From: Bacillota bacterium
GTDB taxonomy: Bacteria; Bacillota; Negativicutes; DSM-13327
Assembly (NCBI GenBank): GCA_017889585.1
Contig: JAGFZX010000001.1
Location: 62,001 to 126,000 of the forward strand
Direction of reading: 5' to 3'
DNA: 64,000 nucleotides
The notes beneath the pieces are model-generated. The model searched no databases. It was not told the DNA's origin and was given only the letters and a program-made list of their open reading frames with translations. A program made the position numbers and the translations under genes. Below are positions 1-8,038 of this stretch, one piece after another. Numbering within the stretch: position 1 is the first letter of the stretch; every line of letters starts with the position of its first letter.

Positions 1-1307
1 GGTAATTGTAAATGAAATTGAGTACCTTCTCCCTTAACACTGGCGACGTTTATTTTCCCTCCATGTTTTTCGATAATCCATTTTGCGATTGCCAATCCCA
101 GACCACTCCCGCCATCATCGCGGGACCTAACCTTATCCCCCCGGTAAAAACGTTCAAAAATAAAGGGTAGATCTTCTTTCGAAATACCGATACCTGTATC
201 TTGTATAGAAACCTGTACTGAGCCTTGATTAATATGACCAGTAACTGTAATGTAACCGTTGGCAGTTGTATATTTAACTGCATTGTCCAGCAATATGACA
301 AATAGCTGATACAACCTTTCCCTATCACCGGTTACTTCGATTTGTGGATCAATTTCAGTAGCTATGTGGATTGCCTTCATTTCTGCAATAGGCTTAAGTT
401 GTTCGATGATATCGCGAAGAAGATCTGAAAGCAGTACCCCACGGAAATCCATTTCTATCTGATTGGAATCCGCCCTGGCTAACGTAAGCAAGGTAGCGAC
501 CAATTTTCCCATACGAGTGGACTCCTTTAGAATCCCTGCTATCCTCATACTTTCCTCTTCGATGGTATGCTCAGGATGATGAAGCAGAAGCTCTGTATTG
601 GTTTTAATGACAGCAATTGGTGTCCTCAGTTCATGAGAAGCATCTGTTACAAATTGCTGTTGCTTATCCCAAGAAGACTTAATTGGTACAAGGGCACGCC
701 GCGCTAAATAATGACCTGCCCATATAATCACAAAAAAACCGATTATTGTCCCTGCCATAATAATAATCAATAACTGTTTTAACATACTTACTTCAGGATC
801 AACAACAGTAATTGCACTTATTTTTTTTACAGCAATAAATTTCTCTCTCCCCACTCGCACAGTAGGATAGCTATCTGCTGGATATGAAGCACTCAAAATG
901 CGGTAATCATGTTCATTTATTGTTTTATTCTGGGGACTACCATCACTAGTATTTGCCAACAACATTGCGATGTCTTCAATATCGATTTTTTCATTTGGCT
1001 CTGGAAGTAATATGCGACCATCCACATCTTCAGCCACAACTAAAATTCTAAGATCAACTAATGGTGGCGGTTTACGATGTTGCTCTTCTGGATGCTGGGG
1101 CTTGAATTTATCGTTTTGAGGCTGACGATAGGGTAATTCTGCTTTATTGCCACTAAAGTCTGTTATAGCCTCCACCATAGAATAATCAATATTATTAAAC
1201 AATTTATTATCAATATATAGATATATTACAGCACTATATATAATGAATACCAAGAGCATTACCGTCGAATTGAGTACCGTCAACTTTAACATAACCTTAC
1301 TAAACAT
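1..1307 (-). CDS. Sensor histidine kinase, C-terminus cut by window edge
   Basis: Inner-membrane sensor kinase that would phosphorylate the regulator just upstream. Reading the minus strand from the ATG at 1307 gives an uninterrupted frame to base 1: a first membrane helix near residues 8-30, a proline-rich periplasmic loop (about residues 50-160), a second helix near 165-190, then the HisKA motif DASHELRTPIAVIK, the N-box LLDNAVKYT, and the ATP-lid motifs DTGIGI and GGSGLGLAIAKWI. Only the last few residues lie outside the window. The ATG at 1307 is preferred over in-frame ATGs at 1328 and 1337 because AAAAGG lies 8 nt upstream and the paralogue at 31735-33006 begins with the matching MFQRTLRRLTLLNS. 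It follows its regulator by about 60 nt, so the two are probably cotranscribed. The signal is unknown. Confidence 0.93.
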   Translation of the reverse strand, partial: MFSKVMLKLTVLNSTVMLLVFIIYSAVIYLYIDNKLFNNIDYSMVEAITDFSGNKAELPYRQPQNDKFKPQHPEEQHRKPPPLVDLRILVVAEDVDGRILLPEPNEKIDIEDIAMLLANTSDGSPQNKTINEHDYRILSASYPADSYPTVRVGREKFIAVKKISAITVVDPEVSMLKQLLIIIMAGTIIGFFVIIWAGHYLARRALVPIKSSWDKQQQFVTDASHELRTPIAVIKTNTELLLHHPEHTIEEESMRIAGILKESTRMGKLVATLLTLARADSNQIEMDFRGVLLSDLLRDIIEQLKPIAEMKAIHIATEIDPQIEVTGDRERLYQLFVILLDNAVKYTTANGYITVTGHINQGSVQVSIQDTGIGISKEDLPFIFERFYRGDKVRSRDDGGSGLGLAIAKWIIEKHGGKINVASVKGEGTQFHLQL

Positions 1308-1370
1308 ACTCGAAACCTTTTGCAACATAAAACCCATCCCATTCTGTCCAAAATGCAACTTATATAGAAT

Positions 1371-2051
1371 CTATTTTTGAGAATTATCTTTCAGCATATA
1401 ACCCACACCGCGAACCGTCCGAATGAAATGATCACACCCTGTGACACTCATCTTCTTTCTTATATGATGAACATATACATCAACGATTCCGTAGCTACTG
1501 TCTGATTCATAACCCCAAAGCCGATCAAATATCTGTTCCCGCGTCAAAATACGCTCACGATTTAAAGCTAAATACTCCAGTAATTCGTATTCTTTAGCTG
1601 TTAACCCTATAGCCTCTGATTCATAATATGCTTCTTGCAATTTAGGATTAAGAGATATGTTCTTATACGTAAGCAGTTCTTCCACGCCGCCCCCTTGGCG
1701 CCGCAATAAGGCCTTGACCCTAGCCAAAAGTTCAGCTACAGCAAAAGGTTTTACCAAATAATCATCGGCGCCTATATTTAAACCTGTTACACGGTCCTCG
1801 ATACTATCTTTAGCAGTAAGAAATAGCACAGGAACATGAATTGTTTTTAGACGTAATTGTTTTACAATCTCAAGGCCACTCATGCCGGGAAGCATAATAT
1901 CTAATACTAATAAATCATATATCGCCTGTTCAGCTAAGAATAAACCTTCATCACCATGACCTGTATCTTCCACACTATATCCTTCACCTGTGAGTACAGA
2001 AATAATAGCACTCCGAAGCAATTCATCATCCTCAACCACTAGAATCTTCAT
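1371..2051 (-). CDS. OmpR/PhoB-family response regulator
   Basis: Two-component response regulator of 226 residues. The receiver domain (about 1-115) has the acidic pocket VVEDDE, the phospho-acceptor Asp near residue 51 in LVLDIMLPG, and the Lys of LTAKDS near 101. The C-terminal winged helix (about 130-226) carries the OmpR-type motifs LTAKEYELLEYL and IRTVRGVGYML. The start at 2051 has GGAGG 6 nt upstream; a longer frame to 2072 lacks a site. It lies between the DUF4405 gene and the kinase, so the three probably form one transcript. It is a close paralogue of the regulator at 34437-35114. The CTTAAG direct repeat upstream of the operon is a plausible autoregulatory target, which is inference. 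Confidence 0.95.
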   Translation of the reverse strand: MKILVVEDDELLRSAIISVLTGEGYSVEDTGHGDEGLFLAEQAIYDLLVLDIMLPGMSGLEIVKQLRLKTIHVPVLFLTAKDSIEDRVTGLNIGADDYLVKPFAVAELLARVKALLRRQGGGVEELLTYKNISLNPKLQEAYYESEAIGLTAKEYELLEYLALNRERILTREQIFDRLWGYESDSSYGIVDVYVHHIRKKMSVTGCDHFIRTVRGVGYMLKDNSQK

Positions 2052-2080
2052 TATGCTTCCTCCGTTTATCAATTTAAGCC

Positions 2081-2461
2081 TTAGTTACTTTTTCCCACCT
2101 GCCCAGGATAGCCCCCCTTGCCATTCGGTGCCTTCATCTCAGGCGAAAGTGTTGATATGGTTATACAGATTCCTACTGATAATAAAATAGTTAAAACCGC
2201 TGCAACAAGTTTCTTCTTGTCATTTACTATTTTTTCTGTCACCGATTTTATCCACTCAGAATGCATCAGTATATGCCACCCTATGAGAATGATGAGTACA
2301 TATCCTGTCCATTCATGAAGAGATTTAAATTTTATGGTGGATAGAATCGTCATGAGAAATGCTGGTTTAAATGCCAATGCTACCCCTGTAAACATACACG
2401 CAAAACCAATAATGGCCAACATAATATTGATGAAATAATTTTTTTCGACTTTAGAATACAT
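2081..2461 (-). CDS. DUF4405-type small membrane protein
   Basis: A 126-residue integral membrane protein with three or four hydrophobic segments (about 10-30, 48-65, 85-105). His residues in SLHEWTGYVL and WHILMHSEW resemble the haem-ligand pattern of small cytochrome b-like DUF4405 proteins. The tail (about 106-126) is glycine-rich, polar and extracytoplasmic. It is the first gene of a probable operon with the response regulator and sensor kinase. In this family such proteins often sit beside two-component systems, but a molecular role is not established. It could be an accessory sensor or a target of the regulator. The start at 2461 has GGGGAAAGAG upstream. Confidence 0.7.
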   Translation of the reverse strand: MYSKVEKNYFINIMLAIIGFACMFTGVALAFKPAFLMTILSTIKFKSLHEWTGYVLIILIGWHILMHSEWIKSVTEKIVNDKKKLVAAVLTILLSVGICITISTLSPEMKAPNGKGGYPGQVGKSN

Positions 2462-2494
2462 ATACTCTTTCCCCGCTTTCTTTGTTTCATTATT

Positions 2495-2534
2495 CTACTC
2501 TATTATTATCTATATTTCTTAAGTTTTTCTTAAG
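2495..2534 (-). promoter_or_regulatory. CTTAAG-N5-CTTAAG direct repeat over a promoter
   Basis: On the minus strand a perfect direct repeat of CTTAAG separated by five A residues (2518-2534) lies about 60 nt upstream of the DUF4405 start. TTAAGA within the first half-site and GATAAT downstream are 17 nt apart, so the repeat overlaps a likely -35. The 11-bp period is the classic spacing for OmpR-family dimers, and the form matches PmrA-type boxes. Binding by the regulator encoded at 1371-2051 is inferred, not shown. Confidence 0.55.
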
Positions 2535-3009
2535 AGTTCTTATATAATCATCACCCACCCCTGTTAGAAGATTATTTTGTCTTCTGCCAAATGTAAAATG
2601 ATGTGTGATATTTTCTGTAGATAGGTCATGCAAGGATAATATATATATAGCAAAATATCTCCTTTGCCTTGGCTACCATTAATTAGCGTTGCCACTGAGT
2701 TAGTTGCAGTTACTATCCCTTTGAATTTTTTTATTATTAATCATTACTCATACTGTTTTTTTCTTTATTTTAATGAATTGTATCCAAATAGGCAAGGCAA
2801 ATACGGAAATCATTCTTAGTGGTTTATTAACTTTTTTGCCTTTTGTTGCTATTTTTTAATGGCTACCTTTTTGAAGGATTTAATATTCATGATAGAGTCT
2901 GAAATAAAATTCCAAATTATATGTTATAATAACAGACAAAAGTGAACTATTACTTCGATAATGTCCACCATCTCACCTGAAAATACATAAGGAATGAGGG
3001 TTGTATAGT
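2535..3009. other. Intergenic region, possible decayed membrane gene
   Basis: This stretch of about 475 bp between divergent genes has no intact coding sequence. Around 2650-2860 the plus strand gives two hydrophobic stretches in different frames (TELVAVTIP, then ILSGLLTFLPFVAIF), each ended by stops, which may be remnants of a membrane-protein gene. A TATAAT hexamer at 2925-2930 may serve exonuclease III, but no good -35 was seen. Confidence 0.3.
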
Positions 3010-3765
3010 ATGAAACTAATATCATGGAATGTCAATGGACTTAGAGCATGCCTCACTAAGGGCTTTGAAGATTTCTTTAAAGTCATAGACGCCGACATCT
3101 TCTGCATTCAGGAAACTAAGATGCAGCCAGACCAAGCTGACCTGAATCTTGCTGGCTATGAGAAGTATTGGAACAGCGCTGCTAAAAAAGGCTACTCCGG
3201 CACAGCTATTTTCACACGTCTGAAGCCATTGGCTGTAAATTATGGCATGAATATAGAAGAACATGATCAAGAAGGTCGTATCATAACATTGGAGTTCGAG
3301 CAGTTTTTTATAGTTAATGTCTATACTCCCAACTCCAAACGTGAACTTTTGCGCCTAGATTACCGTATGAAGTGGGAAGATGACTTCAGAGCTTATCTCA
3401 AACAGCTTGACAATAATAAACCTGTGATCGTATGCGGTGACATTAACGTTGCTCACCAAGAAATAGACATTAAAAATCCAAAAACCAACAGACGCAGTGC
3501 TGGCTTTACGGATGAGGAACGAGGCAAGCTCACAGCGCTCTTACAATCCGGGTTTACCGATACCTTTCGTTACTTATATCCTGATAAAAAGGATGCTTAT
3601 ACCTGGTGGTCCTATATGATGAACGCCAGAGCCCGTAATATTGGTTGGCGTATTGACTACTTTCTGCTGTCAGACAGACTGAGGGAAGCTGTTAAAGACT
3701 CCACCATTTACTCTGAAATTTTAGGTAGTGATCATTGCCCCGTTGGACTGGAAATATCTCTTTAG
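3010..3765 (+). CDS. xth: Exodeoxyribonuclease III
   Basis: AP endonuclease and 3'-5' exonuclease of base-excision repair; cytoplasmic and Mg-dependent. The 251-residue protein matches the usual family length and shows the endonuclease/exonuclease/phosphatase fold motifs: start MKLISWNVNGLRA, catalytic Glu in IQETKMQ (about 35), VCGDINVAH (Asp/Asn pair about 147-149), the WRIDYFL segment, and the C-terminal GSDHCPV His. The ATG at 3010 is preferred over the TTG at 3001 because it restores the conserved N-terminus and has GAGGG 9 nt upstream. It is monocistronic and followed by a hairpin. Confidence 0.97.
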   Translation: MKLISWNVNGLRACLTKGFEDFFKVIDADIFCIQETKMQPDQADLNLAGYEKYWNSAAKKGYSGTAIFTRLKPLAVNYGMNIEEHDQEGRIITLEFEQFFIVNVYTPNSKRELLRLDYRMKWEDDFRAYLKQLDNNKPVIVCGDINVAHQEIDIKNPKTNRRSAGFTDEERGKLTALLQSGFTDTFRYLYPDKKDAYTWWSYMMNARARNIGWRIDYFLLSDRLREAVKDSTIYSEILGSDHCPVGLEISL

Positions 3766-3787
3766 TAGCCTATTATAGAGATATTGT

Positions 3788-3812
3788 AAGCATATGAAAT
3801 ATGCTTTATTTT
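3788..3812 (+). terminator. Intrinsic terminator after xth
   Basis: AAGCATAT and ATATGCTT form an 8-bp stem with a 3-nt loop followed by TATTTT, 22 nt after the xth stop. It is AU-rich, so of moderate strength. Confidence 0.6.
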
Positions 3813-4012
3813 AATACTGCTTAAATGCCTATAAGTTATGTATAGTATATATATATAGGAATTTGTACACAGTCATGAATTAGAGTATAATCAAAAATGC
3901 TATATGCAATATGCATCATCTATTTTTTACCTTTTTCAAAAAAATCAGACTATTGCTTTAGCAACATAACCAATGGTCCAAAAATAAATAAAGAAAGGGG
4001 TGATCTTATCTT

Positions 4013-4102
4013 ATGATGCTTCAAATCACAGGAATGGCTGTCGTTTCAATCACATTATTAATGTCTGTATGTCAGTTAGCTCATGTAGCTAGCCTTATCT
4101 AA
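4013..4102 (+). CDS. 29-residue hydrophobic peptide, unknown function
   Basis: A tiny frame beginning MMLQITGMAVVSIT encodes one continuous hydrophobic segment that would span a membrane once. It has a good ribosome site (AAAGGGG at 3994-4000) about 12 nt upstream of the first ATG, and a strong hairpin begins 14 nt after its TAA. That layout (site, short frame, terminator, no other gene) argues for a real transcript. The function is not recognisable. Options are a regulatory membrane peptide, a type I toxin-like peptide or a small subunit of an unlinked complex. Spurious coding potential cannot be excluded at this length. Confidence 0.55.
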   Translation: MMLQITGMAVVSITLLMSVCQLAHVASLI

Positions 4103-4116
4103 TATAATCACCTGTG

Positions 4117-4167
4117 GGCAAAGAAAAAACACCACCTGTTTTATACGGATGGTGTTTTTTCTTTGCC
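4117..4167 (+). terminator. Strong hairpin terminator after the 29-residue frame
   Basis: GGCAAAGAAAAAACACCA pairs perfectly with TGGTGTTTTTTCTTTGCC across a loop of about 15 nt. The arms contain A and T runs, so either strand yields a U-rich 3' arm. It closes the transcript of the small hydrophobic peptide. Confidence 0.8.
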
Positions 4168-4346
4168 ATATACAAATGATATTTCCCTTGGAAATGTATT
4201 GACTCTTGGATCTATATCCATTATTGTGATCTGAATCATCTACTTCCTTTAGAATATGATATAATATTTTTTTACGATTTAGCCAGAATATTTATTGAAG
4301 AAATTATTTTACTAGATTAAAATAATTATAATTCGGGAGGCTAATT

Positions 4347-5117
4347 ATGTATTACGAAGAAATTAATATCATTTCGGCTGCTGCAGATAAAAAGAGTGTC
4401 TTTCTTAAGCAAAGCCCCTCAAAGTATCTATTATTATCTGCGCTTGCTGGAATGTATGTTGGATTTGGTATTCTGCTTATTTTTAGTATTGGCGGTCTGT
4501 TATCACAGGCTGATTCTCCCTTGGTGCGAATCGTTATGGGCATTTCCTTTGGTATTGCTTTGAGTCTAGTTCTTATGGCGGGATCTGAACTTTTTACAGG
4601 TAATCATATGGTTATGACAATTGGAAATATGGAAAAAAAGGTTACAATGGGTGAAACTGCTGCTATATACATTTTCAGCTTTATCGGAAATTTATTAGGA
4701 TCTATTTTTATTGCATATTTGTTTGTCCTATCAGGACTTGCTCAAGGAAGTACAGCGGCTTTTATGGCTAAAATCGCTCACAGCAAAGTTTCTTTACCAT
4801 GGAGTGAACTTCTGGCAAGGGGTGTACTGTGTAATACACTAGTCTGTCTAGCAACTTGGTGTTCTTTTAAAATGAAGGAAGAAACGGGAAAGCTTATTAT
4901 GGTTTTCTGGTGCCTATTTGCATTTATCACAACAGGTTTTGAGCATAGTGTAGCAAATATGACGCTATTGTCTGCTGTACTTCTCATGCCAGGGGCCGAG
5001 GCCCTCACACTTACGGATTTTATATATAACATGTTTTGGGTAACATTAGGTAATTTCATTGGTGGTGCGCTACTTGTTGGGTTGCCATACTGGTATATAT
5101 CCACAAAAAAATACTAG
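4347..5117 (+). CDS. Formate/nitrite transporter (FNT) family channel
   Basis: Inner-membrane pentameric channel for small monovalent anions (formate, nitrite, hydrosulfide or lactate depending on subfamily). The 256-residue sequence has six hydrophobic segments. The FNT pore signatures are visible: AGMYVGFGILL in helix 1, GSELFTGNHMVM after helix 2, GVLCNTLVCLATW near residues 160-175, and FWVTLGNFIGGALLVG at the end. The conserved slit-region FTGN is intact. The start has CGGGAGG at 4335-4341. It stands alone, so the substrate cannot be deduced from neighbours; formate would fit a fermenter. Confidence 0.93.
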   Translation: MYYEEINIISAAADKKSVFLKQSPSKYLLLSALAGMYVGFGILLIFSIGGLLSQADSPLVRIVMGISFGIALSLVLMAGSELFTGNHMVMTIGNMEKKVTMGETAAIYIFSFIGNLLGSIFIAYLFVLSGLAQGSTAAFMAKIAHSKVSLPWSELLARGVLCNTLVCLATWCSFKMKEETGKLIMVFWCLFAFITTGFEHSVANMTLLSAVLLMPGAEALTLTDFIYNMFWVTLGNFIGGALLVGLPYWYISTKKY

Positions 5118-5298
5118 AACTCTCTAGACCCAGTTGTTCAAGAATTTTTTTTAAAACTGTTGCAGAAATTCTCAAGCAAACTTTTGCAGCATTTTTTCCT
5201 ATTATAGATTATATATGATAATAATGCATGATTTTTCCGAAAAAAACACAATCTATATCTTACAATGATTCATTCATACTAACTGGAGGTAGATTGTT

Positions 5299-5751
5299 AT
5301 GACCAAAATAAGTCACGTAAAATGGATTAAATTTTTTGTTGGAACATTATTATCAACGATTCTATTTCTAAGCGGATGCACTAACAACATGACGCCTGTG
5401 GATCCTCAACCCTATCCTACCAATCCTGCCAAACCAGTAACTGAAGGAACAGATATTAAAGTTACTTATAATTATGGAGATACGGATAAGGTACAGCTAT
5501 CAGCTAACGACCTTATACTAAGAGTGGGACAAAGACTAATTCTCGAGCCTGCACCAGGTCTTAGCAAGAATACTCGTTTTGTATCCTCTGGTGAATTTTT
5601 TATCGGCAATGTTATGAAACAGGAAATCGATGAAAAGAACAGCAATAGAGTAGTATTTACAGCAATAAAGGCAGGCAAAGGTGTACTCCAAATTATTCCC
5701 AACACGAATCAAACTGATAGAGCCGTTGACCTTGTGGTAACAGTCCAATAA
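5299..5751 (+). CDS. Lipoprotein of unknown function
   Basis: A 150-residue exported lipoprotein. A basic N-region (MTKISHVKWIKF) is followed by a hydrophobic stretch and a lipobox ending LSGC at about residue 28, then a proline-rich linker (about 33-50). The mature part is predicted to be beta-rich, with the C-terminal half resembling a small Ig-like or copper-binding-protein-like module, but no family was recognised. The start has TGGAGG 10 nt upstream. It converges on the YczE-like gene with only 22 bp between stops. Confidence 0.8.
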   Translation: MTKISHVKWIKFFVGTLLSTILFLSGCTNNMTPVDPQPYPTNPAKPVTEGTDIKVTYNYGDTDKVQLSANDLILRVGQRLILEPAPGLSKNTRFVSSGEFFIGNVMKQEIDEKNSNRVVFTAIKAGKGVLQIIPNTNQTDRAVDLVVTVQ

Positions 5752-5773
5752 GATGAATCATCTTTTCTAACAC

Positions 5774-6451
5774 TTACCATGGAAAAGCCTCTTCTACCAT
5801 CATTTTTTCAAGTTCCTCAATCCGTCGGCGCCAAAAATATAGAGAGGCCTGCATAATAGGACCTACTAAAAATACGGCGGCAAAAGTTCCTATGGAAATC
5901 GGACCACCGACAACCCAACCACAGAATAAAGCGGTAACTTCCAGCACTGTACGCACAAGCCGCACCGACCGCCCAGACATCTTAGCTAGAACCAAGGTCA
6001 GACCATCTCGCGGTCCTGAGCCGAGAGCAGTAGCCACATACATGCCTGCTCCCCATCCCATCAAGCCGACGCCACTTACCAGTAGCAGAATGCTTTTCCA
6101 TAAAGCATCAACAACTGGCAAGATACTCCAACCTAATATCCAATTGATAAAATATCCTATCAAAATGATATTGATGGCGCTCCCCACCTGAGGTTGCTTA
6201 CGTTCTAATGCACTTGACAAAAGAATCATCAAAATACCGATAATTTGTACCCAGGCTCCAATTGATAAAAAGCTCCGCTTGGCTAAGCCAATATGTAGCA
6301 CATCCCAAGATGCCACGCCCAAATTTGCCTTTATTAAAAAAGTTGCTCCTAACGCCAAAATAAATAAACCACAAAAAAATATAATTACTTTTGCCAGGAA
6401 CAAACGTGGATTTGACTGTAGGGGCATTTTGTCATTATTCTCTTGTTTCAT
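5774..6451 (-). CDS. YczE/YitT-like membrane protein
   Basis: A 225-residue integral membrane protein with about five hydrophobic helices and the family-typical segments KANLGVASWDVLHIGL (about 43-58) and GSGPRDGLTLVLAK (about 144-157). YczE/YyaS proteins are widespread in Firmicutes; the transport substrate is unknown. Its start overlaps the end of the marR-type gene by 17 bp, so the two are translationally coupled and the regulator probably controls this protein. A YitT-type assignment is less likely because the C-terminal DUF2179 domain is missing. Confidence 0.8.
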   Translation of the reverse strand: MKQENNDKMPLQSNPRLFLAKVIIFFCGLFILALGATFLIKANLGVASWDVLHIGLAKRSFLSIGAWVQIIGILMILLSSALERKQPQVGSAINIILIGYFINWILGWSILPVVDALWKSILLLVSGVGLMGWGAGMYVATALGSGPRDGLTLVLAKMSGRSVRLVRTVLEVTALFCGWVVGGPISIGTFAAVFLVGPIMQASLYFWRRRIEELEKMMVEEAFPW

Positions 6452-6896
6452 AGTCTTCCTTTCTATCCTTATCCTGCCTACGGGATGAATTCTTCAAATT
6501 ATCCATCATCTGGTGTAAAACACATATGAATATTTTTAAATCTGCCTCATCTATATTCGTAAGAGCCCTCATTTCCAATGAATCTGAAACCTGTTGCCAA
6601 ACAGTAAATTGTTCATAAGCGGCAGGCGATAAACAGACTTTACGTTCTCGCCGATCAGTGCCTTCCTCCTTTATAATCCAGCCAGCCTCCTCCATGCGGA
6701 CTAACGTTCTCGTAACCGTAGGCGGCTCAATGCTCAGATATTCACTTAATTCCTTCTGCGTACTAGACCCCTTTTCATACAGACGCAAAATAAATGCCCA
6801 CTGGGAACTGTAAAGGCCAGTGGGTGCAAAATCCTCATTAAATCGTTTCATAAATAATCGAGCTAACTGATTGACTTTATGGCCATATACGAACAT
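6435..6896 (-). CDS. MarR-family transcriptional regulator
   Basis: A 153-residue winged-helix repressor. The DNA-binding region covers about residues 30-100: the recognition helix follows STQKELSEYLSIEPPTVTRT, and the wing contains GTDRRERKVCLS with the conserved D-R-R. Helices at both ends form the dimer interface. It is the first gene of a two-gene operon with the YczE-like membrane protein. A perfect 36-bp palindrome just upstream (6912-6947) is almost certainly its own operator. The inducer is unknown. Confidence 0.93.
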   Translation of the reverse strand: MFVYGHKVNQLARLFMKRFNEDFAPTGLYSSQWAFILRLYEKGSSTQKELSEYLSIEPPTVTRTLVRMEEAGWIIKEEGTDRRERKVCLSPAAYEQFTVWQQVSDSLEMRALTNIDEADLKIFICVLHQMMDNLKNSSRRQDKDRKEDYETRE

Positions 6897-6911
6897 ATGA
6901 GTTTCACCACC

Positions 6912-6947
6912 ATATTATAATAATTACCTAGGTAATTATTATAATAT
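6912..6947. promoter_or_regulatory. Perfect 36-bp palindrome, MarR operator
   Basis: The two 18-base arms around the central CCTAGG are exact complements. It lies 16-51 nt upstream of the marR-type ATG. TATAAT hexamers lie inside the palindrome on both strands, so a bound dimer would block the promoter. Autoregulation is inferred from the position. Confidence 0.8.
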
Positions 6948-6980
6948 CTGACTGGAGCTAAGTCAAACATCCTTCGTCTT

Positions 6981-7058
6981 TTTAAAGAAAACTTGGCTTA
7001 CGCCAAGCCTTAGTTGCCCGTACTTGGAATCAGAAGTTGTTAAAATTTCTGATTCCGC
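6981..7058 (+). repeat. Dispersed intergenic repeat, copy A
   Basis: Begins with AAAGAAAACTTGGCTT, forms a first hairpin (CTTGGCTTacGCCAAG), then TTAGTTGCCC, then GGAATCAGAA pairing with TTTCTGATTCC. The same modules recur at 9921-10020, 18355-18456 and 23159-23243, and in altered form at 15069-15120. Confidence 0.8.
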
Positions 7059-7065
7059 AAAGCAA

Positions 7066-7112
7066 GAAAGAGTTAGGATCCACCTCAAAAGTAAGTGAAT
7101 CCTAACTCTTTC
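7066..7112 (-). terminator. Terminator of the flavodoxin-fold gene
   Basis: GAAAGAGTTAGGAT pairs with ATCCTAACTCTTTC across a loop of about 18 nt. On the minus strand the 3' arm is followed by TTGCTTTG. It lies about 90 nt beyond the stop of the gene at 7199-7834. Confidence 0.6.
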
Positions 7113-7198
7113 CTATATGATAAAATTCAGGCTACTCTAGGGTTACATCCCATTATCTATCAATCTAGCCGTGAAGTTCCTTCATTTTTTTCACTCTA

Positions 7199-7834
7199 CT
7201 ACCTAATAAAATTAGTAAAAACCTTATTCTCTCTCTCAGGCTCCGTAACCTGTCCTTTGCCAAACTCAACTAATTTCATAAGCCATGCCATATTTTTACC
7301 AAGTATTCTCATGATCTGCTTACCTTCTTCGTCTTGATGAACCTCACCTGCTGCTCGTCCGTGTATTACATTCCAATAATTTGAAGTAGGCATTAGCATT
7401 TCAGAGTAATTAATATAATTGTTCAATTGATCAAATGTAGCAACACCGCCTGAACGTCTAACCGCAACAACGCTCGCCCCTACCTTATGCCGTAACATTG
7501 ACTTATTCGCAGATGCAACATAAAAAGCCCGATCTAGAAAAGCTTTCATTGTTGCACTGATAGAAGAATAATGAACTGGAGAGCCTAATATAATACCATC
7601 GGCCTCTTTCATTTTTTGAATCCACTCATTTACTTCAGCGCCTGGCAGTACACACTTCTCATTTTGATTCCTTGCACATCCGTTGCAAGCAATGCACCCT
7701 TTTATTATCGTATTACCGACATGCACAATCTCAACTTCTATACCTTCTATTTGTAGTTCTTCAGCCACCATCTTTATGGCATGGTATGTATTTCCTTCTT
7801 GATTAGGACTTCCATTAAAAGCTACAACCTTCAT
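7199..7834 (-). CDS. Flavodoxin-fold NAD(P)H-dependent FMN reductase / iron-sulfur flavoprotein family
   Basis: A cytoplasmic 211-residue flavoprotein. The N-terminal FMN phosphate-binding loop FNGSPNQEGNTYHA is intact, and the second flavin-contact motif GSPVHYSSISATMKAFLDR lies at about 86-104. A cysteine cluster near residues 47-62 (CIACNGCARNQNEKC) resembles the compact motif of the iron-sulfur flavoprotein branch, so it may carry an Fe-S cluster. It is divergent from an HxlR regulator, with a palindromic site between them, which suggests stress- or electrophile-induced expression. The electron acceptor is unknown. Confidence 0.85.
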   Translation of the reverse strand: MKVVAFNGSPNQEGNTYHAIKMVAEELQIEGIEVEIVHVGNTIIKGCIACNGCARNQNEKCVLPGAEVNEWIQKMKEADGIILGSPVHYSSISATMKAFLDRAFYVASANKSMLRHKVGASVVAVRRSGGVATFDQLNNYINYSEMLMPTSNYWNVIHGRAAGEVHQDEEGKQIMRILGKNMAWLMKLVEFGKGQVTEPERENKVFTNFIR

Positions 7835-7916
7835 TTTTTTACCTTCTTTCCTATTTAAAAAATGTATTTTATCGTGCTTTCATTATATAGCAGTATAAAA
7901 ATACCAACAAGTACGC

Positions 7917-7946
7917 ACTTTTTAGTAAGGTTACTTACTAAAAAGT
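7917..7946. promoter_or_regulatory. Palindromic operator between flavodoxin and hxlR genes
   Basis: ACTTTTTAGTAA and TTACTAAAAAGT are exact inverted arms separated by 6 nt, and the right half with its flank is itself a smaller palindrome (TTACTAAAAAGTAA). YodB/HxlR regulators use TACT...AGTA sites, so this fits the adjacent HxlR gene. It sits upstream of both divergent genes. Confidence 0.7.
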
Positions 7947-8038
7947 AACTTCATTATCATCTTTGTTATGAAGAAATTTAACAGATTGGACAACTTAGCA
8001 TATAATAGAGATAAACGGTTAATTGGGTGGTGATAAAA

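Noticed and set aside
50-328. 92-codon minus-strand frame at the left edge
   Set aside because: It is out of frame with the histidine kinase that clearly covers this stretch with intact ATP-binding motifs.
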